From the NCBI RefSeq assembly GCF_026113935.1, contig NZ_JAPEUL010000007.1, positions 744,001 to 808,000 on the forward strand: a stretch of DNA of 64,000 bases. The letters run 5' to 3'. The position numbers and the translations under genes are program-made. Position 1 is the stretch's first letter. Each line of letters starts with the position of its first letter. Shown piece after piece: positions 10,851-23,800 of this stretch. The stretch is from Marinomonas rhodophyticola (GTDB taxonomy: Bacteria > Pseudomonadota > Gammaproteobacteria > Pseudomonadales > Marinomonadaceae). The notes under the pieces are model-generated. The model searched no databases and was not told the origin of the DNA. It saw only the letters and a program-made list of their open reading frames with translations.

Positions 10851-13800
10851 TCAGATCCAACGGGCTGATCCCACCTTAACCCCGTTGTATTGTTCGATCC
10901 CTTCAATAGCAATGATGGATCCTTGGTTTATCCCTTCGGCATCAAAGACAATAAGCGAGTCATCAAGATGATTTGGCATAATCCAGCCGCAGATTGGCGA
11001 GGTAAGTACAGATGAGTTAGTCAGTTCTCCATCGTTCTTTGCGTTAACGAAGTTGAGTCTCTGTGCGTGTGGGCTGAATAATTCGTGGTGGTAACTGTGC
11101 AACGCTTTCATTTCCAGAACCTTTTGTAACCATGCTCTGAGAGACGAGCATGTCAATAGGATCTGGTTCTTTTTGTGGATTTTGCCCAACGAGTATTTGG
11201 CCGTAGGAGTCGACTACCCACAGTTTCATTAATTGAATATGGCCTGCGCGAACAGGAAAGAAAGGTAAAGACCCTGCATCAGAAATGGGTTTGGTATTGG
11301 GTGCGGTTCCTGTGTTGGGCTGGAAGTTCCAAGGTCCAGAACCGATTAAATCGATTTGTTCCTGTGTAACCGGAAGCTTAGAAGAAGCAAGTGCATAGGG
11401 TTGCATCATATTCATCAGTCGGGTTGTTAGTTGTTCACTAAACCCGCTCAAAGATTGTGCGACCATATCAATGCCACCCACTAAATCAGCGACTAACTCC
11501 AGATCGTCACGAATGTAATCAGGTAAATCATCATAGTCTGGGTTGTCTTTAAAGCTTGAAAATTGTGCTTGCAGAGTTTGCGCCGCCTCGGCATTTATAA
11601 TTGAACGACCGACGAAATTTAAGGCGTTATTCGAAGGATTATCTAACTCAAATGTGTCCTTATATAAATAATCAATTTCGCTCAGCTCCCAGCCTTCTAA
11701 CTGGTCAGATAAGGGGAAGTGCTTGAAGCGTTTGGTATCCAGCGGACTTGCCAGTCGACGAAAACCGGAGTCCAAGGTTGTGCGCTTCTTAAACTGACCG
11801 CTGCGGCGGAAGGAACAATGCCTTCGAATCCGGTTGTGGTTTGTACTAAAAGCTCATTTAATCCACCTGGCTCTGACCAGAGAGACGTTTGCATTGATTT
11901 TATGTCATTCGTTAGTTTATTCAGTTCGTCTTGTGAGGGTGTATGGTTTACTTTTTGAAACCAAAGTGTTGCTAGAAACAAGGCACTTGAGGGATCGAGT
12001 AAAATACCTTCCAGAATAAAACTACTTATTTCCTTTGGTAAACCAGCTAATACCGAAGTGGGTGAGCCACTGTCTTTTAGTGGTAATATTACTTGGTTGA
12101 TGGCGAAAATATCGCTGGCTTCTAATGTTGCTGTGTTTTCTTCTGAATTGATCGTGAAAGTCAATTCCAGCCCCGTTATGGTTTGGCCTGTTACTCTCAC
12201 TCGTAGCGTGTCTTCGCCACCGTAGGTGCCCGGAGCGGACCATTTTGTATCGATATCAGCGCCAGCCACGAGAACCACAGGATTATTAGGTTGAAAAAAG
12301 GGCGATTCGGATACGGGTTTAAGAATAAAGTCGCCTCCAAGTTCAGAGACTAACGAATCCTTTTGAAGCTTTATTTTATCGGTAAGGTCAGATAGATCCA
12401 ATGCAGATGATGACACCGCCTGAGCCATAACATCCAGTGCGGCAGAAATGTCAGGTGTTAGCCAATTTGGTGAGCTTCGGTCTAGGTGGTTGGCTTTGAA
12501 AATAACCGCTCCCAGTTCTCCCCGTTGAGACTCAAGAATTCGGTTCTTTTCGTTATATTCTTGCTGTAGTGTATTGAGTTGCGTAAGCGATTCCGTTTGT
12601 GATTCCGTTAATACCACTACTTGGGTGTCCGAACTACTGAGTCCATCGCTGTTTGATTCTGAAACCACAGTCCATACTGAACCGCCAGAGACGCTATTAA
12701 ATCTTGCTTGTTGCAATAGGGCTTCTGTTCCAACCACATCTGTCGTGAGTTGGTTTAGGATGCCGAGTTGGAACGCTTCAATTGCTTTTTCAATAATAGG
12801 AATATTGTCTGGCTGTTGCTGATAGGTATTTACAACCAGATTCGCCATATAGGCAGCAATGGCCTCAGCTCCGGTATTACCCATAGCAATAGTAGGGTAT
12901 TTGATTCCTCCCCAAGTACTCCTGTACCGTATGCAATGTCTTTTCCTTGCCAATTAATGGTTGCGATCAGGGAATGACAGATTAGTTGCTTCGCTAAATT
13001 TGGTTGTGCTTCGCTGATACCGTTTGTGTTGCGCCAAGTGGCCCAAGCTTTGGCGGCATTTTGCAATTGCTCTGGAAGGCTAGAGCTAGGCGTCCCAGAG
13101 TTGATTCCCCACACATTGGCAAACTCAGACCATGCTTGTATGGCATCAGTGACCTCATTGAGACCAGTACCGATACTCCAATCTAGTTTGTCTAATGCGT
13201 CTTGCCAGTCATCCTCATTGTCGGTTGGTAAGGCGTAGGCTGGATCAGAGGTAGGGGCTGAGTACCAACCTGCGACAACATACGCATAGTTTCCGGCCTG
13301 ATTTGGTAGGTCGTCGTGAAAAGAAAAAACGTTCTTTATGTTATCGTAGCCCGCTGACCAGCTTATATTTCCGGGTACCAGTGCCTTGAGGAAATCTCCG
13401 CCGCTATTGAGTGGTGCTGTCCAAGCTTCCAAACTCTGAAATTGGCCAATTGTAGATGGAGCCGCGCCTGACCCGTCTGGGTACTGAGACAAATTAGGGT
13501 CAAATGTACTAAGCACGTCCGAATTGATAACGGCAGCGGTTAGAGTAGGTGCAGAAGCGTTATTGGGGTAGGCAATACGCATGACCAACCAACGGTTTGG
13601 TGCTAGTGGAAAATCCACCTCTCCAGTGATAGTACTTTGTGTACCATGGCGGAGTGTACTGGGGAGCGTCCACATTAAGTGAGCGCCTGGCGCAGGGCGG
13701 TTCGTTGTACTAAAAGGTAGTGGTACCGCATCGGCTCCCATATATAGGTTTTGATAGTTCGTCTGAGTATTTGCCCAATCTCCTACGGATTGTTGATCGG

Positions 13801-13879
13801 GGAGACCAAATAACAACACATCGCATGCCATTGGAACTAACAGCCTAGGGCCTGGCCAAACAGGTGCTACATTACTCAT
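10851..13879 (-). CDS. ~1,010-residue protein of unknown function (several frameshifts)
   Basis: Starts at ATG 13879 behind a strong AAAGGAG site. The first ~350 residues are rich in Trp and Pro and contain phrases such as NRWLVMRIAYPNN. A helical middle contains LTQLNTLQQEYNEKNRILE, which could be a short coiled coil, and the C-terminal third returns to beta-rich sequence. No family recognised. The frame breaks near 12915 (GGGG would be GGGGG), near 11712 (CCCC would be CCCCC) and near 11060; each is restored by one base and the joined sequence reads smoothly. The last stretch may carry a fourth slip: with one extra G near 10873 the protein would end in PLDLMLP at 10840. Very long for an intracellular bacterial protein without known domains. 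Confidence 0.7.
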
Positions 13880-13904
13880 AATTAGAATCTCCTTTAACTA
13901 TTCG

Positions 13905-14896
13905 TTATCCTGCTGATGTGCGGAATGTGGTGTTTGATAGTCCATGAGCCTCAGCACCTCGAACCAACTGAACGGCTATTGCGGCTGGTGTTACGGTGCC
14001 ATCGTCTGGTAACGCGCTCAGCCCAGGCTGATAACCATCAGGAGTGGTATAAGTGCTGAACGCTGTTCTGATGGCATTTTGTAAATCCAGTACGTTGACA
14101 ATACCTTCCTGTCCATTGTTGTTATTGCGAAACGTGGCTGGTGCCGTTAAATAGTCGTCTGAACTGCCGCTTGTTTTAAGCTGCTCCCCACCTTTTAATG
14201 GTTTGTCTTCAGGCAGTCCTAGACCTCTTACCAGTACCTTGCTTGTTTCTTTTCCATGGTCATCTAGCAGTCCAAAGTGGAGCCCTTCACGCAGCCTATA
14301 AACTGTACGTCATCAGGAACACCTGCAAATAAGCACAGTAATACACCGCTGGAGAGGCGATCCATACGCAAAATAGGTAGGGGAATTCCGTCCTTGGTGC
14401 CGATGATTTCAATCCCCGGCCAAGCTTCGACGACGATAGATCTAAAAAGAAAACCGGAAATTATCGAATCCGCTTCTTTTAACGCGGATTGATTGCGCAT
14501 GTCGGTTCGTATCTTAAGGCGTTGAGCTTGGACCTCTGCATAAAGCGCTTCGTACCATGCCGCATTGAACATATTATCCTGAGTTGAAGACACCCCGACA
14601 CTGATTGCGCCATCTACCAGCCTATCCTGCCAGTTTTCATCAATGTAGAAAAAACGAATGGATTCATGGGGCAGTAAAGCGCTGTAAGGTACCAGATACT
14701 CAAATGGTACACCTTGAAGTAACGTCAGTTGTGCTAGCCAATCGACTAGGTCTTTTGGTGGGGCATTTTCTAATGATGAATTATTTGTATCTGAACGCAC
14801 TTTACTCGTATTAAGTTGACGCAATGCAGAAGTCTGAATGGAAGGTTTAGGCATCGCCAGAGAAAATATAGACTGTCTGTCTTTCCAGGATTTCAT
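13905..14896 (-). CDS. ~330-residue protein of unknown function (one frameshift)
   Basis: Begins at ATG 14896, four bases after the stop of the preceding gene, and ends at TAA 13905-13907, 26 bases before the next start. The frame slips near 14278: GGG read as GGGG continues the protein for ~120 more residues, which would otherwise be an unexplained 360-base gap. The C-terminal part contains the phrases GLLDDHGKETSKVLVRGLG and TYTTPDGYQPGLSALPDDG. No signal peptide, membrane segment or known domain. Placement within the compact operon suggests it works with the large proteins around it. Confidence 0.68.
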
Positions 14897-14899
14897 GGT

Positions 14900-16452
14900 T
14901 TAGTTCCTGTCTTCATTTTGTTGTTTGGCGAGTGCCACCAGAGGGTCAGAGCTTTCTTTACGGTTTGATTCGCTAACCGTATTAGCTTTTAGTTTTCCTG
15001 TGGATTTTATCGGTTTACGCACATTCACTTTCGGGAAAATAGTGGTCTCTGGATGTGCAACAAAATGCATAAAATGATGAAGTTGAGTGATGACGTTATC
15101 GTTTGTGTTGTTTAATTCAGCAGGTTTCGAAACGACGTTTAAAGCAGGTGCTATTTTGGATTTAATGCTTGTTTGTTCTGCCGTGGATTGCATTTTTCCG
15201 AGATACGTTCGTCGCCAATTAGATAAAGATTGCGAAAAAGCGCCATCGGACAGTGCTAAAAGTCTACCTACCTGCCAGGCTGCGGCATAGGATAAATCGA
15301 ATATCCCGGTTTTGGGGTCGTACTGTATGGCGTGATCTGAATAATGATAAGGCGCATAATCTGTGACTTGTTTGGTCGGCGCGGGAACACATGGGCCTCT
15401 ATACCAAGAGGTACTTTGTTCGCCGATACGCAAGTCATTATTGAGCGCTACATAGCCAATTTCAACCGCCTCTTTAGCCGTTTCATTGATCGCATCGTTA
15501 GGGTTCCCTGGTGCTTGTAGCAGCTTGACACCACCTTTGCTTGCGACACCCAGCATTAGCTCTCGAAAGCTTCCCTGGCATTTTTGATGCTGTAAATTCC
15601 CAACCACCCAAAACGACGACTCGAATAGATTGATCGGCATTGGCGGATTTAGGTGGCGCGTAAGTGGGTAAATGATCTTGATGACCTTCTAAGGAAATCA
15701 GAAACGCCGTGCATTTTCCTCCTGCTGCAGGAGGCACTCGATTACTGACCACCACAGAAAACAAACCGTCAGCATCCATACCTAACATGATTTTGTTATC
15801 AGTATCTACTTCTCTCGCATGAGATAGCAGCGGAAGCTCTTCTAGAGTAGGGGCTATGTCCAAGAAGAATTGATATTTCATCTCCATAATTTGTGCTGAG
15901 GTGTCTGGTCCATTTTCGATGTCTGCATGGCTAATAGCAGGAACAATGACATTGGTTTTGGCCGCGATCACATCCTCTGCTGGCACTGTGGTTGGACCTA
16001 CCCACTTTCCGCTTGTTGTATCGTAACGACCTATATTAGGTGTTTCGCCCAGCATGTCACTTTCATAAGCCAAAAGAATGGTCATCCATGGAGGCGAGGT
16101 GTCGGTCTGAGCCGCGCCAGGTGTCAGTGTTCGAGTCTCAAGGAAGAGCAAAGCGGTTAAACACAATAAAGGGCATTTGCTTATAATAATTCCCCGTTTG
16201 ACCTTTTGGTGGATAAACGGAATGAATACTGGACGGGTCTATTGTAAATTGTGGTGCGGTAACAAAAAAACTTTGGTTTGAGATGTAAGGATCAACACCT
16301 CCTTGTTCAAGATTGTTAATCTGTTGTGTTCCTTTTACCGTATAGCTTCCAGATGCGAGTGGTGGGTGCACGGCGCTAAGAAACCGAATATTGCCTGGGC
16401 TTACGGAGCTATTCGATGTTTTAATGGTCATATCGATATCCTTTTCTGGCAT
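14900..16452 (-). CDS. ~517-residue protein of unknown function (two frameshifts)
   Basis: ATG 16452 directly abuts the stop (TAA 16453-16455) of the DUF6603-like gene, so translation is coupled. Two single-base slips, near 16150 and near 15590 (an A-run), split the reading; each is repaired by removing one base. The reconstructed protein starts with a beta-rich segment (KTSNSSVSPGNIRFLSA), then has a middle with DGLFSVVVSNRVPPAAGG, then a C-terminal region that turns basic and Asn/Ser-rich. No recognised domain, signal peptide or membrane segment. Confidence 0.66.
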
Positions 16453-19400
16453 TTAACTGACGACACGTTTTGTTAATGACACCTCGGATTGCATAATATG
16501 AGGTGCTTTAGGATTGATGGCGGAGCCTCATAAGTAGACTGCTCGAATGGCTTGTTTTTAATGTAGAAACTGGATCAAATACGCTGGCTTGCATGCCTAT
16601 TACCTCAGCTTGATTATGAAGAGGGCGAACCACAACTTCTGTATAGAGTGAGACTTCCGTCAGCTTATAAATCAAAACGGTATGGTTATTGACTGTTTCA
16701 GAGTACACGGACTCTATCGTGACCGAAGTGCCCTGATTAGGTTGAATATCGTGATTAATTGACACGACTATTTGGTCCTGAGGATCCGAAACAATGGCGT
16801 TAAGCGTTACTGCAATGTATTGAATCTGATTGCTGAAAATGGTTTTAATCCATCCGGAATGTTCCGTATTATCGGGAGACAGGTACTTGTTCTGTTTTAG
16901 TAATCTACTAACGCTGACTAAACCACGGGCGATGTTTTTTCCTCTGATTTTTAGACGGCTTCCATTTTGAGTCTGGACGGCGATATTAGGCGCAATATAG
17001 AGTCCACCACTTACTTTCCCTAATACGGTATTCGCATCCCAGCCAACGAGAGAATCAACGCCTTGATTGGCAGCTATACCTTCTAGCGCCACGGAGTTTA
17101 CATTGCTGTCCAATGCTGCAGTCGCACCAGCTTTTGTTATGGAATCGCTAACCAGATTGCCGTACTTGTCCATACAGACGACCCTGAGGTCGACCGAGCC
17201 ATCATTGGAGAGCCTCATACGGTTCATTATTTTTTAACGCCCAAAGCAACATTGTCCCTTCATGAACGTTTTGAACCGTATCTCTGTTGCTATGTTGTGC
17301 CAATGTACTGTCTTTCGAGTCAACCCAACAATGTTGAATACACTGTTGTGAAACATGGCTACCATAACCCGTTTTGTGGTATTGGCGCCGAATGGCCAGT
17401 AGCTTCGGCTTGGCTGGCGCTGTCACCTTGGTTGTCGACGTATTTTTGATTTCAGAAAGCATTATGGTATTCGTGCTAGTGACGCCTCCATTCTGATACA
17501 AGCCTATTGGCGCTAGTACAGGAGGCGCTTGCATAACCAAAGCCGCAGACGTTGCCATAACGGAAAGGTTTGGATTTGCTGGTGCTTGCATGCCTAACAA
17601 GCGTAATGATTCGAAGACCGTATTTCTTGAAGCAATCACGTCGCTATTCATAATGCTGGCTTGTAATATTTCCAGCGCCTGATCTTGCATTGTTTTGTCG
17701 TAGGGTGTGGACGCTGTGTATTGTGGTGTTAAGTAATAGGGAAGAATGCCCTTCGCAAGGTCATATTTAAGATTATCAATCGCAAATTCAGCAATAGCCT
17801 GAATCTGAATATAATCGTTAGCGAGTAACTGTATGCCAACAAGAACATCGGAAATAATCATCTCTGATGCATTGGGTGCGTATTGTTTTTCGAGCGATTT
17901 ACGGGACCATAGAGCCGCTGGAACCCCATTGTTTATCGGTGCAATACTAAGATTGTGTGCCTTCAGGTCAATGGGGGTGTCATCGCCTTCTCGGGTAATG
18001 ATTATGCTTAATGGCGCATCTAAGGGTGTGGTTTTCCCCATGGGTCTCACGCCAATTTCCGTACTACCTATAGTGTCTTGGAAACCAGTTACTGTTAGTT
18101 TGCTAACGGGAATAGCACTCGAAATATTAAAGCTAAATGGCACATTGCGGATTTTCCATAAGCCTGTTTCCGCTCCAGCCTCTGAGCCTGGACCTTGCAG
18201 CAATCCATTTTCAACCGTAATTTTGATAACCTGTTGCGTCTTATCGCTAGCCGCATTGGTTAACGTCATAGAGGTGAATGAGCTATTCGCTCCTTGAATG
18301 TTTGTCTGGGTTCCGTTATCTGTACTACTAGGCAACAATTTATCAGCGAAGGCTTGCCAGTCTAGGTTATTGTTACTGGTGGCATTTGTTTCATCACCAA
18401 TTGGAATGGTAAACGAGATAACGTACCAAGATACTTTTGCATGGCCGTGAGTCGGTGGGCCACTAAGATAAAGTGCAGCGCCAAGTTCTGCGCTGATCGT
18501 GATGGAAACCCCCGCGATTTCGGTATGGAAAGCCGCACCGATGCTGACACTGATTTCAACGTCAAAGTAGAAAGGTTGCCATTCAATTAAAAAGTTGGCC
18601 TGTGCCATTAACCAGGCGCGAAGAGGGCCAGCGGTGAAGACAACATTTAACGCGCCGCCAGCCATAATGGCGGTTGGTACGATGGCGAAGTAAGCGCCAC
18701 CATTTATGTCTACTCGACCAATATCGCCGACATCCAACAACCATTGGAAGCCGAGTCTAGGCACAACAGGATAGTAGCTTGGGGCAACAAACGCGGGGTG
18801 ATAACCCCCAAGACTGATGACAAAATCCCCCGCAGAAATAGGCGTACCATCTTCGGCTTGAATGTTCTTCATCCAAAGATAGAAGGCAAATCCGCCGGTT
18901 AACTTACAATCTTTCGCAATAATGTATGAATTGGGGGTTAATTGAGCTTCTGCCGATACAACGCCTTGTTCTGGGTTAATACTCACCTTGATCGCAAGCT
19001 CAACATAGGCAAGCGCGAGCGATTTAGGTACTTCTGGTGGCAATAAAGCAGAGGAAAGTGCCAGTAAGTCGATTTCAAATACTCGACCAAATTTCAGTAT
19101 CATAAGCGCTTGAGAGTTGAGCAGTTTATAGGTTGTAAAGCTCAACCCGGCGGCTAGCCAGTAGTCGCCAACGCATGGCGCTATGACGTTGTTGAGTACT
19201 TCTAAAGCACTTTCCGGATTCTGTCCTTCACTAAATGAGCCATCATTGACGCCAGAAACCAAGGGAAAATTCTGTACTTCACCGACGGAAGGAATGTCCA
19301 AGGAGCGGTTGTAGCCAAATCCAGCCGCTAAACCGGTTACAAAGAAGGCTGGAATACCACCCAGTGGGGCATTTAAGGCACCAAATATGAATAGGGAAGG

Positions 19401-20828
19401 GGACGTTGCCCCTGTCTTTCCATCGGTGAGCAAGGTGTAGGAACCCATCGCCGAGATAGAGAAAGAGGCCGCCTTGACCAAGGCGGCACCCGTATACATG
19501 AGTTGTGGTGTGGTAGTTTTTAACAGCCCACCGCTGATTTCAACCGACCCACCGTTAAAGGTGACATCTAAGCCTTGTAAATCCAGTTTGTAAGACGATA
19601 AATCCGCTAATGTTTTGACTGGGATACCAACCGTCAATCCGGTCATGTCGGCTTTTAGACCCGCCAGCGAGACATTGCCCGTAAAGAGGACGTCCAACAA
19701 GTAGTCTGCTTGCTCCCATCCCAGACCGACAGAGCCGATAAAGAGTGGTCCAAAGGTTCTGTCTACTTTAACAACAACCGCATTTTCTCCAGCTTTACTG
19801 CCAACCAGATTGACGTATAAACCGCCATTATCGTTTTGATCCTGAATATAGCCTGTGCTTAAGCTAAAACTAGGATTGGCTGGTGGGTTTTGTGTGTTGT
19901 CTGAGGTGCCCGAGCCGAGTAAGTTTTGTGCGACAGGGTTGCCGCCTCCAGCTTCAGTTAGTGTATTCGGTGCTAAGCTAAGCATCATGTCTTTTAATGA
20001 TAGCTCTCCACCGTAGGCGGTCACCTTATTATCTTTACCAAGGTCAAAAGTGATCAATCCTCTTGGAGAGACGGAACCTAACTGAAAACGAGAGAGCGAC
20101 ACGAGTGGTGCGCTGGATTTGCCGATGAAATCCAGTCCCGTATTGACCAAATTTAATTCGACGTGATCAAAATCGGGCTTGATGTCTGCACCGCTGCCTG
20201 TCACAGGTATATAAACAGAAAGTCCTTTTGCGTTTGCCAGTGCGCCAAGATCACCATTGGCCTGTTTAATCCATTTTGTATCCTCTGCACCGAGTTGAAG
20301 GCGGATATAGGGCAGGCTGCTAAACGCCATATCAGCCACTTGTATACGTGCACCAAATGCGTCTGGGTTGGTAGGGCTTGGGCCAACTGTAATTTCACCT
20401 TTACCACCATTAAAAGTGATGACGGTAATTTGCGTGCTCAGCATGGCTTTGATCAAGTTACCTATGAAGGCGGAAACGGTGATGCTTTCTAGAGTGTCCA
20501 GACTAGATAAAATATATGTCTGATCAGGGGCTTCTCCTTTGACCTGTATTAACTCAGTTTGAGCCAAAATACTGGCGGGAGTCGGTTCGGGTGAACTGCT
20601 AAACAGAGGTTGTTCCAGCCATTTTTTGACTGTGTCTTGGTTGAGTAGAACCACAGAAATATAACGAGGCAGAACCTTGGTAACCACCTGTACAACCCAA
20701 GATTCTATTCGCGCGGAAAGGTCATTACTTTGTCCGTCTGTTTTCGGGAAAAACTCTGGGAACAACTCTCGATAAAGGCTCGATTTTAGGCTGAGATCCG
20801 AGCAATCGCCAAGGGGATCCAACCCCAT
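16453..20828 (-). CDS. DUF6603-like giant protein (~1,458 residues, three frameshifts)
   Basis: ATG 20828 overlaps the previous stop as TAATG. The central ~700 residues have the repetitive strand-turn pattern that I associate with DUF6603 proteins: phrases such as GLITFDLGKDNKVTAYGGEL, FIGSVGLGWEQADYLLDV, LQGLDVTFNGGSVEISGGLL and FFVTGLAAGFGYNRSLDIP recur like rungs of a long beta structure. No signal peptide. The C-terminal ~350 residues carry an Ig-like segment (RLSNDGSVDLRVVCMDKYGN). Slips near 17235 (A-run), 16553 (T-run on the plus strand) and 16523 split the end of the gene; one base repairs each, and the joined product ends in LTKRVVS at 16453. The function of DUF6603 is unknown to me. 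The family name comes from memory of its look, not from a search. Confidence 0.72.
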
Positions 20829-23800
20829 TACAAGTTGGCCTGATTCGAATTCAAGGGTAATTTGAGGCCTACATCGCCATCCACAGGTAAGGTCAATGCG
20901 ATACCAAAACTAAATTCTGGATCAAAGCTTCCTGTTAACGGTATGCCGATCCCCGTTGGTGAAATGGCCGTTTTGATGGGCAAATTATCTGGCAATTCGA
21001 GAGCGGCCCATAGGCCCAGAAGATTATTTGAGTTTGCTCCTCAGCTCAATGGTGACGGGGATTTTGTCACTGGGCTTATATTTAACCAGACCTTCACTAC
21101 TGGAAATGGCATTTTTTATTGGCGTAATTTCTGAGAACAAGAGGACGAGCGCGTTAGCCGTGGCGTCTTTATTTGTGCTGTCAAAGCGTTGTAGCAACCA
21201 GTTTAACGCCTGTTGTTCAATGTTTTCCGCCGTGAATGGTGACGCCTGTACTAGGTTGTCGATTAATCCCGCTAAATTTAGGTCTGTACCAAACTGTTGC
21301 AATTTTTCCGCGAATGCTTTTGTGGCGTCTTTTTGCTTGAGACCATCAAGTACTTTAGGCACCACCATTTTGACAACGGTGGGCGCGAGCATTTTAGTGG
21401 CTTGTTCAGCAAGGTTTCCCCAACCCAAAAATGGCAGGATATCCAATTGTAAACCGGATGGAGAATCAACAGCGCCTTGACCGATAGCTAGGGTAAACAC
21501 ATTTTTGTCAAAGCCTGTGTTAACGAACCAGCCGTCAGCCGCAGAGGTACTGACGATAGTATTTCCTACTATGGCTGGTTGGAAGTTTGCATTGAGCGTT
21601 AAACCTACAGACAGTGTATTTAATGTCGCCGTTTCTCCTGCAATAGAGAAGCCGCCAGTGGAAGCCTGTATCAGAACCAGATCGTTATTGTCATTGATAC
21701 TGAAACTCAACGAAAAGTGATAAGGCAGACCCGAAACCGTTAAAGCCGTGTTGGTCGGTGTAACACAGATGTTATTTGTCGATTGCCAACCATCAGGAGC
21801 AGCGCTGGTTAAACGTGTGAGAATTTTACCAAACGAAGGAATACTGAATTGTCCATTGGTTCCCAAAACCGAGTCGGATAATAACCAACCTAGAGGGTCG
21901 CGTAGTAATCCTGCTAAGGCAGGTACGCGGTAATGTCCAGGGTCTGTTTCGACCACCATACCAAGGCCCTGCAAGACAATTCTGGGCAGAGGGTATTGAT
22001 TTACTAACTCAGATTCTATGACTGCACCTGTTAATACGTCGAGAGCATAGACAGGAGCCAGTTGTGTGACCTGATTAACAAATTGATCTGCGTCGAATGG
22101 ATACACTGTTAAGGGAATAGCGGATGGTAGACTTCTATCTCCCCATACTAAATCACAAGCAAAGTTTGCTGCTGGCGCATTTGCAGTGAAGAAAACTTGT
22201 AATGCGGTGTCGAGTGACACCGAGACAGGGATCATATCCAGACAAATGTCAGTGGTTAAAGACAAGTTTGGTATATCGAAACTTATTGATCCGTTTATGC
22301 CTATTACGTCACCAAGGATAAAAGCATTAGGCAAGGTGCGGACCTGAATACTGGCTCCTTGAACCAATGACATTTCGAAACAAGGTGATGCTTCTGGGAA
22401 TTGAATACTGGTCTTTCCGGCTAGTGCAGCAACCAGTGTTTGCAGCTTCGCTGTATCCTTGGCTAATAGTTGGGCCTGTTGTTTAACCGTCGATATGGGG
22501 TTATTGAAAAACGGTAGAAGAATCGTTGGATTTAACGGATAACCTTCTAACTCATCACCAATAAAGTCCAGAGCTTGGAACAAAGCAAGCACTGGCGTTG
22601 GTGGCGTTGTAATTGAGATGCCCAATGCTTTCTGGAGGAGATCATATAGTTGGGAACGTAAAGTGGGATCCACCAATAAGTTAAGAAGACGTGTTTTTGA
22701 AAATTCCGTTGGGTTCGCAAATAAGGCTGTCCAGCCTGTCGGATTGATACCATAGAGAGAATCCGCATTTGGTCTTGGGACCGCCATACCAAGAGAAACT
22801 AAAAGATTGTACGCTGTTTGGAAAGATGCATTATCAACGGCCGAGCCAGCAAGTGTCGTTATCCCTGCGTTGAGTAGTGTTAAAAAAGATTGCTGGAGTT
22901 GAGCGTTGTATTCTTCAAACTCGTCCAGTGTGATGAGCGCTTGAAGCGCCTCGTCAGGAAACTTGACATTTATTAAATTTACAATAGGCGTGACTTGAAC
23001 CTGATTATTGGAAAAATCACAACTCAGTCCAATGTCAAACGCGCCCAGCTGAACCCCGTGCTGATTTGGAATCAAGTCACCATTCTTGTTATAGACTCTC
23101 ATTACCAGCGAAGCTGATGGTGTCTCGGCACCCAAAATCACACTGCCATTGGCCATATCAAAAGCAACGGCATTAACCCGACTGGTAATGGTGACTGAAA
23201 TGTCGTTGTTATAATCAATGTCTAGGCATTTACCTAGGCCTATTCCTAGTGTTTTCTGTTGTGCGACAAACCAATTGAGCAATATTAACCCCGTTTCACC
23301 AATCGGAACTTGGAGCGGAGAGTCAAAGGTCATGTCCCCCTTGATATTGGGTGCGGTACTCAAACTGGGTGTAAGCGCCCAACTGAGTAAAGACATAGTT
23401 TGGGAGCCTGTTGCTTTATCTGCATACAGTTCGCAAACACGGTCTCTCAACGCTTGTCTTGGATCGGTGAACAGATTCGTCAACTGCAAGGGTGCCAGCG
23501 TTGGCCAATTCAACCCTGATGGATAATTGGGTGCTGATGAAACATCCGGTAAAAGACCAGCAAGTGCGGTAAAGGCTAATCCGGGTCGTGTATTGGTATT
23601 AATGAGAGCGGCACCCATTAGTCCGGTAAGCATAGGTGCGAATGTATCTGCAGCGGTGGTGACCAGATCATCAAGGCTAGATTTATCGCTGAAATTAATA
23701 TCTTGTCCTAACACGATTGGCTGATCATTACCAATTGTCAAAGTAGGTTTGCCTGCCAGCAGAGACCAACTCCATCCGTTTGCCCGAGCCCCAACAGGCT

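Noticed and set aside
12574-13238. Several plus-strand readings opposite the large minus-strand genes
   Set aside because: They lack ribosome sites and read opposite long, continuous coding; typical shadows of Ser/Thr-rich genes.
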